Origin: Erythrobacter mangrovi
GTDB taxonomy: Bacteria > Pseudomonadota > Alphaproteobacteria > Sphingomonadales > Sphingomonadaceae
DNA length: 64,000 bases
NCBI RefSeq assembly: GCF_013260645.1
Contig: NZ_CP053921.1
Location: 1,991,763 to 2,055,762 of the forward strand
Direction of reading: 5' to 3'
The position numbers were made by a program, and so were the translations under genes. Below the pieces are notes generated by a model. It saw nothing but the letters and a program-made list of their open reading frames with translations, searched no databases and was not told the origin of the DNA. Of the stretch, positions 16,656-25,786 are shown piece after piece (within the stretch, counting starts at the first letter, position 1; every line of letters starts with the position of its first letter).

Positions 16656-18246
16656 GCGTGTAATCCGCAAAGCGGTCGCGCAGGTCCTTCTTGCTGATCT
16701 TGCCCGTGGCGGTGTGCGGGATATCATCGACGAACTCGACCGCATCGGGAAGCCACCACTTGGCGACCTTGTCAGCGAGATATTCGGTGATCTCGGCGCC
16801 CGTGCAGTCGGTACCTTCCTTCTTCACCACGAACAGGACCGGTCGCTCGTCCCACTTGGGGTGCGGCATGCCGATGCAGGCAGCTTCCGCCACGGCCGGG
16901 TGGCCGACAGCCGCATTCTCTAGCTCAACCGAGCTGATCCATTCACCGCCGGACTTGATGACATCCTTGGTGCGATCGGTCAGTTGAAGCGTGCCATCGG
17001 GGTGGATCACACCGACATCGCCGGTGTCGAACCAGCCATCGGGCGTGGTCGCGTCCTGCTCTGCCTTGAAGTAGCGCTTGAGCACCCAGGGTCCGCGGAT
17101 CTGCAAGGCGCCCGACGTCTCACCATCGCGCGGCATTTCCTTAGTCGCATCGTCGAGCGAGACGATGCGCAGCTCGACCCCATAGATCGGGCGCCCCTGC
17201 TTCATCGTCTTTGCAACCTTCTCGTCGAAGGTGAGACTGTCCCAATCGGCGGTAGGGCCGCCTACGGTTCCGATGGGCGAAGTCTCGGTCATGCCCCAGG
17301 CGTGCTGCACACGTGTGCCGTTCTTCATCAGGCGTTCGATCATGAACTTCGGCGCAGCCGAGCCACCAATGGTCGCAGCCTTCAGCGGCGGCAGGTCGAT
17401 GCCCTGGGCATCGCAATACTGGAAGTGCGCAAGCCACACGGTCGGCACGCCGGCACTGTCGGTAACGCCTTCGCGCATCATCAATTCGTGCAAGACGGCG
17501 GGATCATTGACCGCGCTGAAGACGAACTTGATGCCCGCCATGCCGCCCGAATAGGGCAGCCCCCAACTCGCCGCATGGAACATCGGGACCACCGGCAGCA
17601 TCACGCTGGACGGGGTGAAGTTGAAGGCCGTGGTCTGCAGCCCTGCCATCGCGTGCAGCATGGTCGAACGATGCTCGTACTGCACGCCCTTGGGATGGCC
17701 CGTGGTGCCACTGGTGTAGCAGATCATGCAGGGATCGCGTTCGTCGCCCCCGACCCACTCGAAATTGCCATCCTGCGCGCCAATCCAGTCCTCGAAGGCA
17801 GGCGAATGCTCGCCAGAATCGAAGCAGATGTAATGCTCGACCGTAGTCCAGCGGCTGCGCATGCGATCAACGATCGACTGGAACGCCGCGTCGTAGATCA
17901 AAACTTTGTCTTCGGCATGGTTGACGATGTAGTCGAGCTGGTCGTCGAACAGGCGCGGGTTCACCGTGTGCAGCACGCCGCCCATCCCAGCAACGCCATA
18001 CCAGCTGACGAGGTGGCGCGAGTGGTTCATCGCCAGGCTCGCAACCCTGTCACCCTTCTTGAGGCCCAGCGCGAGCAGCGCCTGCGCCATCTTTTTCGCA
18101 TCACGGCGAATACCGGCCCAGTTCGTACGCGTTTCGCTGCCATCGGCCCAGCGGGTCACGATCTCGCGATCTCCCGCCTCGCGTGCCGCGTGATCGACCA
18201 CGTGGGTGATCCGCATGGTCCAGTCCTGCATCGCTCCGAGCGCCAT
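16648..18246 (-). CDS. Long/medium-chain fatty acyl-CoA synthetase (AMP-binding)
   Basis: A 532-residue AMP-forming ligase, activating a fatty acid to its CoA thioester via an acyl-adenylate. The P-loop [13 protein letters not shown] is at about residue 183; [11 protein letters not shown] (adenine/acyl site), [15 protein letters not shown] and the C-terminal [17 protein letters not shown] hinge and [12 protein letters not shown] lysine are all present. It is most like the AlkK/long-chain group. Two ATGs follow GAGGAG; 18246 is preferred on spacing. It is the first gene of an operon with GNAT, RluE-like and DUF1330 genes. Confidence 0.9.
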   Translation of the reverse strand: MALGAMQDWTMRITHVVDHAAREAGDREIVTRWADGSETRTNWAGIRRDAKKMAQALLALGLKKGDRVASLAMNHSRHLVSWYGVAGMGGVLHTVNPRLFDDQLDYIVNHAEDKVLIYDAAFQSIVDRMRSRWTTVEHYICFDSGEHSPAFEDWIGAQDGNFEWVGGDERDPCMICYTSGTTGHPKGVQYEHRSTMLHAMAGLQTTAFNFTPSSVMLPVVPMFHAASWGLPYSGGMAGIKFVFSAVNDPAVLHELMMREGVTDSAGVPTVWLAHFQYCDAQGIDLPPLKAATIGGSAAPKFMIERLMKNGTRVQHAWGMTETSPIGTVGGPTADWDSLTFDEKVAKTMKQGRPIYGVELRIVSLDDATKEMPRDGETSGALQIRGPWVLKRYFKAEQDATTPDGWFDTGDVGVIHPDGTLQLTDRTKDVIKSGGEWISSVELENAAVGHPAVAEAACIGMPHPKWDERPVLFVVKKEGTDCTGAEITEYLADKVAKWWLPDAVEFVDDIPHTATGKISKKDLRDRFADYTLG

Positions 18247-18377
18247 CATCTCTCCTCTCAATCCCCTTCCCTCATTGCGAAGAGACGCGGGCGGGTGTCA
18301 ATCCATCATCGCACGGCGTTGCATTCGCAGCTGCCCGACATGGATTGCTTCGCCTGCGGCTCGGCAATGATTGACGA

Positions 18378-21300
18378 TCAGGCGACGAGTCTGAGATGGC
18401 TCCCCGCTCGCCGCGCTGTCAGTTGCACCTTGGCAAGACCGGGGACGCTTGCCAAGCGTTCGGCGAGGTTTCCGTCAACGTTGAATGCGCGGCCAAGAAT
18501 CATCAGTGGCGGAGTTTCGGCCCCGGTCAGCATGGTTGCCTGAACCTCGTCGCATCCCTCGCCCGCAGCGGTCAGCTCGATCGCGAGCTGCGCCAGGGCA
18601 TCGGTGTCGCTGATTTCTAGCGTCAGCAGCATGGGCGTCGATCCGCGCACCTCGGACAGTGGCACCGCACCGCGAACGGTGATGCGGGGCGGCTCGTCCG
18701 GACTCGGGCTATCGAGTTCGACGGTGAGCTTCACGCAGGTCTGGTCTTCGGCCCATTGCAAGAACGGTTCGACCAGCCCCTCCTCGAAGCAGGCGGATGA
18801 GAATTGGCCCGAACTGTCGGAGAAATCGACCCGGACAAAGGGCTTGCCGCGCTGGGTGGTGCGCTTGGTCGCCCTCTCCACCATGGCCGCCATCACAGCG
18901 CTGGTCCGTCCACCCGTGGGTGCACCGCCTGTCATCAGCGAGGCATAGCTGCGCGCGCCCTGCGCCGAGGCCACCGTGCGCCACGCCTCGACCGGGTGTT
19001 CGGCGAAGTAGAAACCGAAGTTCTCCTTTTCGCGCGCCATCTGGTCGGCCCGGCTCCACGGCTCCACGTCCTTGAGCCGGAGCGTATCCTCTTGTTCCTC
19101 GTCACCCCCGCCAAACAGCGCGGCCTGCCCGCTTGAGCGCTCGCGCTCGGCAGCATCGGCCACTGCCAGCAGCATGTCCGCATTGGCGAAAAGCTTGGCG
19201 CGATTGGTCTCGAACTCGTCGAGCGCGCCCGCGCTTGCCAGCGCTTCCAGCTGGCGCGAGTTCATCGAACCCTTGGGCAGGCGTTCGAACAGGTCCTGCA
19301 GGCTCGCGAAACGGCCCGATGACTCGCGTTCGCTCACAATCGCTTCCATCGCGCGCTCGCCGACGTTGCGAATACCCGCCAAGGCATAGCGCACGGCATA
19401 GCCTTCGTCCGTCTGCTCGACGGTGAATTCGGCTTCGGAGTGGTTGATCGACGGTGGCAGGACCTTCACGCCACCCGGTTTGCCGGGATAGCGCCGTGCA
19501 TCATCGACGAACACCGCCAGCTTTTCCGACTGGTGCATGTCGAAGCACATCGAGGCTGCGAAAAATTCCTCGGGGTAATGCGCCTTGAGCCAGGCCGTTT
19601 GATAGGCGAGCAATGCGTAGGCGGCAGCGTGCGACTTGTTGAAACCGTAACCGGCGAACTTGTCGATCAAGTCGAACAACTCGCTCGCCTGCACCGGTTC
19701 GATGCCCGACTCCGTCTTGCAGCCCTCGATGAAACGGGCGCGCTGGGCATCCATTTCCGCCTGGTTCTTCTTGCCCATGGCGCGGCGCAAGAGGTCGGCA
19801 TCGCCGAGCGAGTAGCCGGCAAGGATCTGCGCGGCCTGCATGACCTGTTCCTGGTAGACGAAGATGCCGTAGGTTTCGGCGAGAATCCCCTCGAGCTTGG
19901 GGTGCGGGTACTCGATCGGCACTTCGCCCGCCTTGCGCTTGCCGAACAGCGGGATGTTGTCCATCGGCCCCGGACGATAGAGCGAGACCAGCGCAATGAT
20001 GTCGCCGAAGTTGGTCGGTTTCACCGCGGTCAACGTGCGTCGCATGCCTTCCGATTCCAGCTGGAACACGCCCACCGTGTTGCCGCTCTTCATCAGTTCG
20101 TAGACCTTGGGATCCTCGAGCGCGAGCTGGCTGAGGTCGATCGTCACGCCGCGCCTCGCAAGCAGGTCGACCGCCTTCTTCAGCACCGAGAGCGTCTTCA
20201 GCCCGAGGAAGTCGAATTTAACCAGGCCGGAGCTTTCGACATTCTTCATGTCGTATTGCGTTACCGGCATGTCCGAGCGCGGATCGCGATAAAGCGGGAC
20301 CAGCTGCGCCAGCGGGCGATCGCCGATCACCACGCCCGCCGCGTGGGTCGAGCTGTTGCGCGGGAACCCTTCGAGCTGCATCGCCAGGTCGACGAGGCGC
20401 TTCACCTGGTTGTCGTTGTCGTATTCGCGTTTGAAGTCCGCCGCCCCGTTCAATGCGCGCGGCAGTGTCCATGGATCGGTCGGATGGTTTGGCACCATCT
20501 TGCAGAGCCGGTCGACGTGGCCGTAGCTCATCTGCAGGATACGGCCGGTGTCGCGCAGCACCGCGCGCGCCTTCAGCTTACCGAAGGTGATGATCTGCGC
20601 GACGTGGTCGTGTCCATATTTCTGCTGCACATAGCGGATCACTTCGCCGCGCCGCGTTTCGCAGAAGTCGATATCGAAGTCGGGCATCGACACGCGTTCG
20701 GGGTTGAGGAAGCGTTCGAACAGCAGGCCCAGCTTGATCGGGTCGAGATCCGTGATTGTCAGGGCCCAGGCGACCAGCGAACCTGCGCCCGATCCACGCC
20801 CCGGGCCCACCGGGATATCGTGATCCTTCGCCCATTTGATGAAATCGGCAACGATCAGGAAGTAACCGGGAAAGCCCATCTGGTTGATGATCCCGACCTC
20901 GAAGTCGAGGCGGTCGAGATAGACCTTCCGCTCCTCTTCGGAGAGTTCACCGTAGAGCGCAAGCCGTGCCTCCAACCCTTTGCGCGCATCCTCTTCCAGC
21001 ATGCGTGCCTCGCCTTCGAGATCGCCCGCGAGGCTGGGCAGGATCGGTTTGCGATAGGGCGGCATATAGGCGCAGCGCTGCGCCACGACGAGCGTGTTCT
21101 GAACCGCTTCGGGCAGGTCCGCGAAGCCTTCCTCCATCATGTGGAAGGTCTTGACGTAGCTTTCCGGGTTCGAACGGACGCGATCCTCGGCATCGACATG
21201 GGTCGAACCGGCGATGCACAGCATCGCGTCATGCGCCTTGTGCATATGCGGTTCGGCGTAGTTGGCCGGGTTGGTCGCAACCAACGGCAGGTCGCGCACA

Positions 21301-21869
21301 TAGGCGAGGTCGATGAGCGCGGCTTCCGCCCGCTCCTCCACCGGGTCGCCGCGCCGGGCGAGTTCGACATAGAGGCGGTTCGGGAACAGCGCCTGCAACC
21401 GGTCCGCGAGTGCATCGGCGTGTGCCTGTTGCCCTTCGGCCAGCAGGCGGGTCAGCGCCCCGTCGCCGGAGCCCGTGAGTGCAATCAGGCCGCCAGTGTG
21501 CCCGTCGAGGTCGTCCAGCCGCACATGCGGCTCGAATTCAAGCGGTCGATCGAGGTGAGCCTTCGATACGAGGTGGCAGAGATTGTCATACCCCGCTTCA
21601 TCCTGGGCATAGAGCGGCAGGTAGTCGACCTGCTTGCCTTCAGCATCCCGCGCGACGCCGAGCAGCGCGCCAATAATCGGCTGGACGCCTTCAGCCTTGC
21701 ATGCCCCGGCGAACATGACCGCGCCGTAAAGTCCGTTGCGGTCGCAGATCGCCATGGCGGGAAAGCCCCGCTCCTTGGCCAGCTTGGCCATCGCCTTGGG
21801 ATCGATCGCCCCTTCGAGCATCGAATAGGCCGACAGCACACGCAGCGGGACAAAGGGCTTGTACGACAT
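18378..21869 (-). CDS. dnaE: DNA polymerase III alpha subunit
   Basis: A 1163-residue replicative polymerase of the DnaE1 type. The N-terminal PHP domain begins VPLRVLSAYSMLEGAI, and the catalytic acidic motif is SMPDFDIDFCETRRG near residue 400. GAGYVK-type palm and thumb blocks, the tandem helix-hairpin region and a clamp-binding motif GQAALFG near 925 follow, then a C-terminal OB-fold and tail. It differs from the SOS mutagenesis paralogue DnaE2/ImuC in length and in the clamp motif. It is transcribed alone or after the small membrane protein upstream; a hairpin lies in the gap. The long open frame opposite it is a shadow. Confidence 0.97.
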   Translation of the reverse strand: MSYKPFVPLRVLSAYSMLEGAIDPKAMAKLAKERGFPAMAICDRNGLYGAVMFAGACKAEGVQPIIGALLGVARDAEGKQVDYLPLYAQDEAGYDNLCHLVSKAHLDRPLEFEPHVRLDDLDGHTGGLIALTGSGDGALTRLLAEGQQAHADALADRLQALFPNRLYVELARRGDPVEERAEAALIDLAYVRDLPLVATNPANYAEPHMHKAHDAMLCIAGSTHVDAEDRVRSNPESYVKTFHMMEEGFADLPEAVQNTLVVAQRCAYMPPYRKPILPSLAGDLEGEARMLEEDARKGLEARLALYGELSEEERKVYLDRLDFEVGIINQMGFPGYFLIVADFIKWAKDHDIPVGPGRGSGAGSLVAWALTITDLDPIKLGLLFERFLNPERVSMPDFDIDFCETRRGEVIRYVQQKYGHDHVAQIITFGKLKARAVLRDTGRILQMSYGHVDRLCKMVPNHPTDPWTLPRALNGAADFKREYDNDNQVKRLVDLAMQLEGFPRNSSTHAAGVVIGDRPLAQLVPLYRDPRSDMPVTQYDMKNVESSGLVKFDFLGLKTLSVLKKAVDLLARRGVTIDLSQLALEDPKVYELMKSGNTVGVFQLESEGMRRTLTAVKPTNFGDIIALVSLYRPGPMDNIPLFGKRKAGEVPIEYPHPKLEGILAETYGIFVYQEQVMQAAQILAGYSLGDADLLRRAMGKKNQAEMDAQRARFIEGCKTESGIEPVQASELFDLIDKFAGYGFNKSHAAAYALLAYQTAWLKAHYPEEFFAASMCFDMHQSEKLAVFVDDARRYPGKPGGVKVLPPSINHSEAEFTVEQTDEGYAVRYALAGIRNVGERAMEAIVSERESSGRFASLQDLFERLPKGSMNSRQLEALASAGALDEFETNRAKLFANADMLLAVADAAERERSSGQAALFGGGDEEQEDTLRLKDVEPWSRADQMAREKENFGFYFAEHPVEAWRTVASAQGARSYASLMTGGAPTGGRTSAVMAAMVERATKRTTQRGKPFVRVDFSDSSGQFSSACFEEGLVEPFLQWAEDQTCVKLTVELDSPSPDEPPRITVRGAVPLSEVRGSTPMLLTLEISDTDALAQLAIELTAAGEGCDEVQATMLTGAETPPLMILGRAFNVDGNLAERLASVPGLAKVQLTARRAGSHLRLVA

Positions 21870-21920
21870 CGACCCAGATTAGGAAATTCCACCGGATTCG
21901 GAAGGGCAGCAGCGCACCCT

Positions 21921-21943
21921 TTTCTCCACAAGCGGTGGAGAAA
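21921..21943. other. Perfect 9-bp inverted repeat upstream of dnaE
   Basis: TTTCTCCAC and GTGGAGAAA are separated by five bases (AAGCG), giving a stem of nine pairs. It lies in the 80-base gap between the stop of the small membrane protein and the dnaE start. No run of T follows on either strand, so it is not a typical intrinsic terminator. It could be an mRNA hairpin in the dnaE leader or a protein-binding site. Confidence 0.4.
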
Positions 21944-21949
21944 CGCCGG

Positions 21950-22273
21950 CTATTGGCCTGCGCGGATTTTCCGGCGCGTGTCGCGGATCGTCGAAACGGC
22001 GCCATAGACGATCAACGCACCCAGGAAGATCCACACCCACACAGGGATATTGCGCCCAGCGACCGCCAGATAGAGATAGGCCGAAACGAAGCAGAACCCG
22101 GCGCACATGGTAGGCACCACGGTCGACCGCCCCGCTCGCGCGCGCTTCACCAGCCACCCGATCGAAGTGAAGAAGAACGGGATTGCCCCGACGTAGATCG
22201 CCCCGAAGATGTACGGGTTCACGCCATAGTCGGCGCCGAGCGAGAGGAACCACTGGTTTAGGTCGGCAAGCAT
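21950..22273 (-). CDS. Small integral membrane protein
   Basis: A 107-residue protein starting at ATG 22273, 31 bases after the glutathione peroxidase stop. It has three hydrophobic segments (about residues 16-34, 46-62 and 66-82) and a basic C-terminal tail (TIRDTRRKIRAGQ), predicting an inner membrane protein with the tail in the cytoplasm. No catalytic motif or named family is recognised. Its context with glutathione peroxidase and, further downstream, dnaE gives no functional hint. It resembles uncharacterised membrane proteins of sphingomonads. Confidence 0.75.
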   Translation of the reverse strand: MLADLNQWFLSLGADYGVNPYIFGAIYVGAIPFFFTSIGWLVKRARAGRSTVVPTMCAGFCFVSAYLYLAVAGRNIPVWVWIFLGALIVYGAVSTIRDTRRKIRAGQ

Positions 22274-22304
22274 GGGCTGACTTTCGAACGGATCGGCGCG
22301 TGGG

Positions 22305-22784
22305 TTACAGCAGCTTCTGGATGTCTTTCGCGATCGTCTTGGGCGCATCGGCCGGGCCATAGCGCTTCACGACATTGCCTTCGCGGTCGATCAGGAACTT
22401 GGTGAAGTTCCACTTGATCGCTCTGGACCCCATCAGGCCGGGCTTTTCACCCTTCATCCAGTCGAACAGCGGACTTGCCCCGGGGCCGTTGACGTCGATC
22501 TTGGCCATCAGCGGGAAGGTGAGACCGAAATTGACTTTGCAGAAACTCTCGATCTCCTCCGCATCGCCCGGTTCCTGGTTGCCGAACTGGTTGCAAGGGA
22601 AGGCAAGCACTTCGAAGCCCTTTTCCTTGTAGTCCTGGAACAGCTGTTCCAGGCCATCGTACTGCGGGGTAAAGCCGCACTTGCTGGCGGTATTGACCAC
22701 CAGCAGCACCTTGCCGAGCTTTTCCTTGAGGTCGAGCGCGTCACCCTTGTTCGTGGCGACGGTGAAATCGGCGATGGTGGTCAT
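22305..22784 (-). CDS. Glutathione peroxidase (Cys type)
   Basis: A 159-residue glutathione peroxidase/thioredoxin-dependent peroxidase that reduces hydrogen peroxide and lipid peroxides. The peroxidatic Cys is in NTASKCGFTPQYDGL near residue 36, the resolving segment in FPCNQFGNQEPG, and the tetrad Trp/Asn in WNFTKFLID. No selenocysteine is encoded. It starts at ATG 22784, seven bases after the stop of a secreted hypothetical protein, suggesting one transcript. No signal peptide is seen, so it is cytoplasmic. Confidence 0.95.
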   Translation of the reverse strand: MTTIADFTVATNKGDALDLKEKLGKVLLVVNTASKCGFTPQYDGLEQLFQDYKEKGFEVLAFPCNQFGNQEPGDAEEIESFCKVNFGLTFPLMAKIDVNGPGASPLFDWMKGEKPGLMGSRAIKWNFTKFLIDREGNVVKRYGPADAPKTIAKDIQKLL

Positions 22785-22791
22785 GTGGGGG

Positions 22792-23304
22792 CTATTCCTT
22801 GCGACGATAAGTGAAGTCGAAGCTGGTCACCCAGCTCAGGCCGTGATCTGCTGAAAACTCACCATGCTGCCGAACCGCGCTGCCGTCCAGCCGCGAATAG
22901 GTCATCCGCGTCCAGCCATCCTCACCATTGGGCCCGGAACCGGGCCACCAGCCAGTAAGGACCATCTTGCTCTCGGCTGGCCCACCTTCGAAAAACACCG
23001 GACCGGGTCCACCGCCAACCCAGGTCTGGTGCCAACGCCCGGTCTTCGGATCGTAGGCCGAGAGGCTTCCACCGCCGCCCCCGCGCAATGGCATCCAGTT
23101 TTCGCGGATGGCGCAGCCTGCATAGAGCTTCTCGATCAGACTGTTGGCTACCGGAGCGTCGCGGCCCGGCGCATAAACCGCCCACTCGCCAACCCAAAAG
23201 TCGAAAGCGGCGAATTCAGGTCCTTCACACGTCGCTGGTGACGGCGGTGCAGGTGTCGGGCTGCTCGCCTGGGCAATCAGCAAAGCGACTATGGTGGCGA
23301 TCAT
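22792..23304 (-). CDS. Secreted hypothetical protein, Trp/Gly-rich
   Basis: A 170-residue protein beginning at ATG 23304, with GGGAG eight bases upstream. Residues 1-15 are a hydrophobic signal sequence, followed by a Pro/Ala-rich stretch (SSPTPAPPSPA). The mature domain contains FAAFDFWVGEWAVY, then GGGGSLSAYDPKTGRWHQTW and WTRMTYSRLDGSAVRQ, a pattern typical of small beta-barrel proteins with a DFWxGxW opening (DUF1579-like). No enzyme function is known. It precedes glutathione peroxidase by seven bases. Confidence 0.75.
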   Translation of the reverse strand: MIATIVALLIAQASSPTPAPPSPATCEGPEFAAFDFWVGEWAVYAPGRDAPVANSLIEKLYAGCAIRENWMPLRGGGGGSLSAYDPKTGRWHQTWVGGGPGPVFFEGGPAESKMVLTGWWPGSGPNGEDGWTRMTYSRLDGSAVRQHGEFSADHGLSWVTSFDFTYRRKE

Positions 23305-23382
23305 GGCAATTCTCCCCCATCCCGGCGGTGAGCCATGCAATCGCCGCGTGGAACCCCAACTCGATGGAAGGCCAAGGGCACT

Positions 23383-23661
23383 CTACGAAATGGGAAAGTC
23401 GTCTCGCGACGAAAGCGCCTCGATCTCGGCGGCATGAAACCCACGATCGCCGAGCTTCTCGATATAGTACCGGCGCCGTTCGGTGGGGGACATCAACATC
23501 ACCAAGTGGATCAACTCTGCGAAACTTCCGTTGCGCAAGCCCTTGGCCCCATCAAGCAGGCCGCCGCCGTTACCTTCGCCGTGCAAAGTCGCTCGACCGT
23601 CCCACTGAATTCCCCCGCGATTGCAGTCCTTTGCGCGGAATGTGCTGGGATGGTCGGTCAT
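23383..23661 (-). CDS. Small hypothetical protein
   Basis: A 92-residue protein with a strong ribosome-binding site (AAGGAGG, six bases before ATG 23661), which supports its reality. It is hydrophilic and contains a helical PTERRRYYIEKLGDRGF segment near the C-terminus. No membrane segment, signal peptide or known domain is visible. It lies between lolD (48 bases upstream) and the secreted DFWxGxW-type protein, on the same strand as both. Confidence 0.6.
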   Translation of the reverse strand: MTDHPSTFRAKDCNRGGIQWDGRATLHGEGNGGGLLDGAKGLRNGSFAELIHLVMLMSPTERRRYYIEKLGDRGFHAAEIEALSSRDDFPIS

Positions 23662-23709
23662 GCGAGTCCTCCTTCGCCCGACCAGCGTACAAAAACACTC
23701 CCCGATCCG

Positions 23710-24384
23710 CTACCCCAGCAGCCCATCGTGCAATCGCACGACGCGGTCCATGCGCTGCGCAAGACGTTCGTTGTGGGTCGCGATCAGCGCTGCGCTACCC
23801 TCGCCGCGTACCAGCGCAAGAAATTGCTCGAGCACCTTCTCACTCGTAGCTTCGTCGAGATTGCCCGTCGGCTCGTCAGCCAGGACCAGTTTGGGCCGGT
23901 TGGCGAGCCCGCGTGCCACCGCAACGCGCTGCTGCTCACCGCCGGAAAGCTGGCTGGGGCGATGGTCGAGCCTTTCGCCCAAGCCCAGGGCAGCAAGCAG
24001 CTGCCGGGCACGTTCTTCACATTCGACGCGTGGTTTTCCAGCGACGAGCTGGGGCAACACCACATTCTCGACCGCGTCGAAATCGGGAAGCAGATGATGG
24101 AACTGGTAGACGAAGCCGAGATGGTCGCGGCGCATGGTCGTGCGCGCCCGCGAATTGGACTTTTCCGCCGATTGCCCGGCGATCACGATTTCGCCGCCAA
24201 AGCCCCCTTCGAGCAAGCCCACCGCCTGGAGCAGGGTCGACTTGCCCGAACCCGAGGGGCCCAGCAGCGCGACGATCTCGCCCGGGCGGATGCCCAGGTT
24301 GACCCCACGCAGCACGTCGATCCGCACCCCGCCCTGTTCGAAGCTACGAGTAAGCCCGCGCAATTCGACGACATAATCACTCAT
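23710..24384 (-). CDS. lolD: Lipoprotein-releasing ABC transporter ATP-binding protein LolD
   Basis: A 224-residue ABC ATPase that powers release of outer-membrane lipoproteins from the inner membrane. Walker A is GPSGSGKST near residue 43, the signature is LSGGEQQR near 143, Walker B is [10 protein letters not shown] near 165, and the Q-loop lies in [14 protein letters not shown], the LolD-type Q-loop sequence. ATG 24384 overlaps the stop of lolC by eight bases. Acts with the membrane subunit encoded immediately upstream. Confidence 0.95.
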   Translation of the reverse strand: MSDYVVELRGLTRSFEQGGVRIDVLRGVNLGIRPGEIVALLGPSGSGKSTLLQAVGLLEGGFGGEIVIAGQSAEKSNSRARTTMRRDHLGFVYQFHHLLPDFDAVENVVLPQLVAGKPRVECEERARQLLAALGLGERLDHRPSQLSGGEQQRVAVARGLANRPKLVLADEPTGNLDEATSEKVLEQFLALVRGEGSAALIATHNERLAQRMDRVVRLHDGLLG

Positions 24385-25642
24385 AGCGCAGCACCTGTAC
24401 GGGATCGGTGCTCGCCGCTTTCCATGCGGGGTAGAGCGTGGCGAGGAAGCTGAGCACCAGCGCGAGCAGGACGATCAACGCGACTTCAACCGGGTCGGTC
24501 TTGGCTGGCAGCGTGGTCAGGAACCGCATTTGCGGATCCCACAGTTCGACACCCGTCACGCGGCCGATGAGCTCGACGATACCCTGGCGGAAGTAGAGCA
24601 CAAGGAAGCCGAGCACCAAGCCGGCCATCGTACCGATCGCGCCGACGGTGAAGCCGGTCGTGACGAAGATCTTCATCAGGCTTTGCCTTGTCGCCCCCAT
24701 GGTCCGCATGATCGCAATGTCGCGGGTCTTCGCGCGGACGAGCATGACCAGGCTCGAAAGGATATTGAAAGCTGCAACCAAGACCATGAAGCTTAATGCA
24801 AATGCCATTGCAACACGTTCGATCTGCAGGGCTTCGAACAAAGTGGCGTTGATCGTCTTCCAATCGGCCACTACCGCCCGGCCCTGTACTGCACGCTGCA
24901 CCGGATCGAGGATAGCCCCGACATTGTCGGGATCGTCGACCTTGACTTCGATCATCCCCACCGTGTTGCCCAGCAAGAGCAAGGTCTGTGCATCCCGCAT
25001 CGGCATGATCACGAAGGCGCCATCATAGTCGTAGACCCCGACTTCGAAGATTGCCGCAACCTCATAGCCGATCTGGCGCGGTACGGTGCCGAAAGGAGTA
25101 GCCCGGCCCTGCGGATTGGTGATTGTGATGGTGTCGCCAACGCGGGCGCCGATATTCTCAGCCAGTCGCACACCAATTGCGACCTTGCCTTCACCGGGCT
25201 GGAGCGTCGCGATATCGCCGCTAACGACCTTGTCCGAAAAGCCGCGAATATCCTGCATGGTGTTGCCGCGCACCAGGATCGCTTCGACACGACCATTGAA
25301 GGTAGTGAACAGCGGCTGTTCGATGAGTGGGCTTGCCTGCGTAACCCCCGGTGTCTCGCGGACATCTTCGAGAATTGCCTCCCAATTATCGAGGCGTCCA
25401 CCATAGGCCTGGACGATCGCATGGCCGTTGAGGCCGACGATCTTGTCGAACAGTTCCGCACGGAAACCGTTCATCACGCTCATCACGATCACCAGCATCG
25501 CGACGGAGAGCATCACGACCCCGATCGAGATGCCCGCAACCAGCGTGATGAATGCCTCGCCCCGACCCGGAAGCAGGTAGCGTTTGGCGATAGTCCATTC
25601 GAAAGGAGATAGGATCAAGGCGGCCCTTGCTATTCGCTGCAT
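24377..25642 (-). CDS. lolC: Lipoprotein-releasing ABC transporter membrane subunit LolC/E
   Basis: A 421-residue permease of the LolC/E family, inner membrane. One transmembrane segment near the N-terminus ([17 protein letters not shown] then a hydrophobic stretch) is followed by a large periplasmic MacB-like domain (about 50-270) and an FtsX-type region with three membrane helices, in the usual order. Alphaproteobacteria commonly have one LolC/E-type protein with LolD, so it may serve as a homodimer. The start is ATG 25642, although the frame is open 13 codons further to a TTG. A divergent gap of 144 bases separates it from purF. Confidence 0.92.
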   Translation of the reverse strand: MQRIARAALILSPFEWTIAKRYLLPGRGEAFITLVAGISIGVVMLSVAMLVIVMSVMNGFRAELFDKIVGLNGHAIVQAYGGRLDNWEAILEDVRETPGVTQASPLIEQPLFTTFNGRVEAILVRGNTMQDIRGFSDKVVSGDIATLQPGEGKVAIGVRLAENIGARVGDTITITNPQGRATPFGTVPRQIGYEVAAIFEVGVYDYDGAFVIMPMRDAQTLLLLGNTVGMIEVKVDDPDNVGAILDPVQRAVQGRAVVADWKTINATLFEALQIERVAMAFALSFMVLVAAFNILSSLVMLVRAKTRDIAIMRTMGATRQSLMKIFVTTGFTVGAIGTMAGLVLGFLVLYFRQGIVELIGRVTGVELWDPQMRFLTTLPAKTDPVEVALIVLLALVLSFLATLYPAWKAASTDPVQVLRYE

Positions 25643-25786
25643 GTGCCTGATGCGTTTAGGCAGGGTAACCTTTCCGTGCAATGAAATCGTTCCTGGCGCG
25701 GTCGGCTGGTCGCACTACCCTTGTAATCGGTTCGTAACATCGCCATTGGGGCCACCATCCAGAACAGTCGAGCGGACAGGCCTTCG

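Noticed and set aside
16984..18543. Long open frame antisense to the acyl-CoA synthetase
   Set aside because: The minus strand holds all AMP-binding motifs; the plus-strand frame is again a shadow of high GC at third positions.
19440..22007. Very long open frame (855 codons) antisense to dnaE
   Set aside because: It is a codon-bias shadow of a long high-GC gene on the opposite strand: it has a low-complexity Arg/His/Ala-rich composition, no recognisable motif, and runs across the dnaE start. dnaE itself has every polymerase motif.
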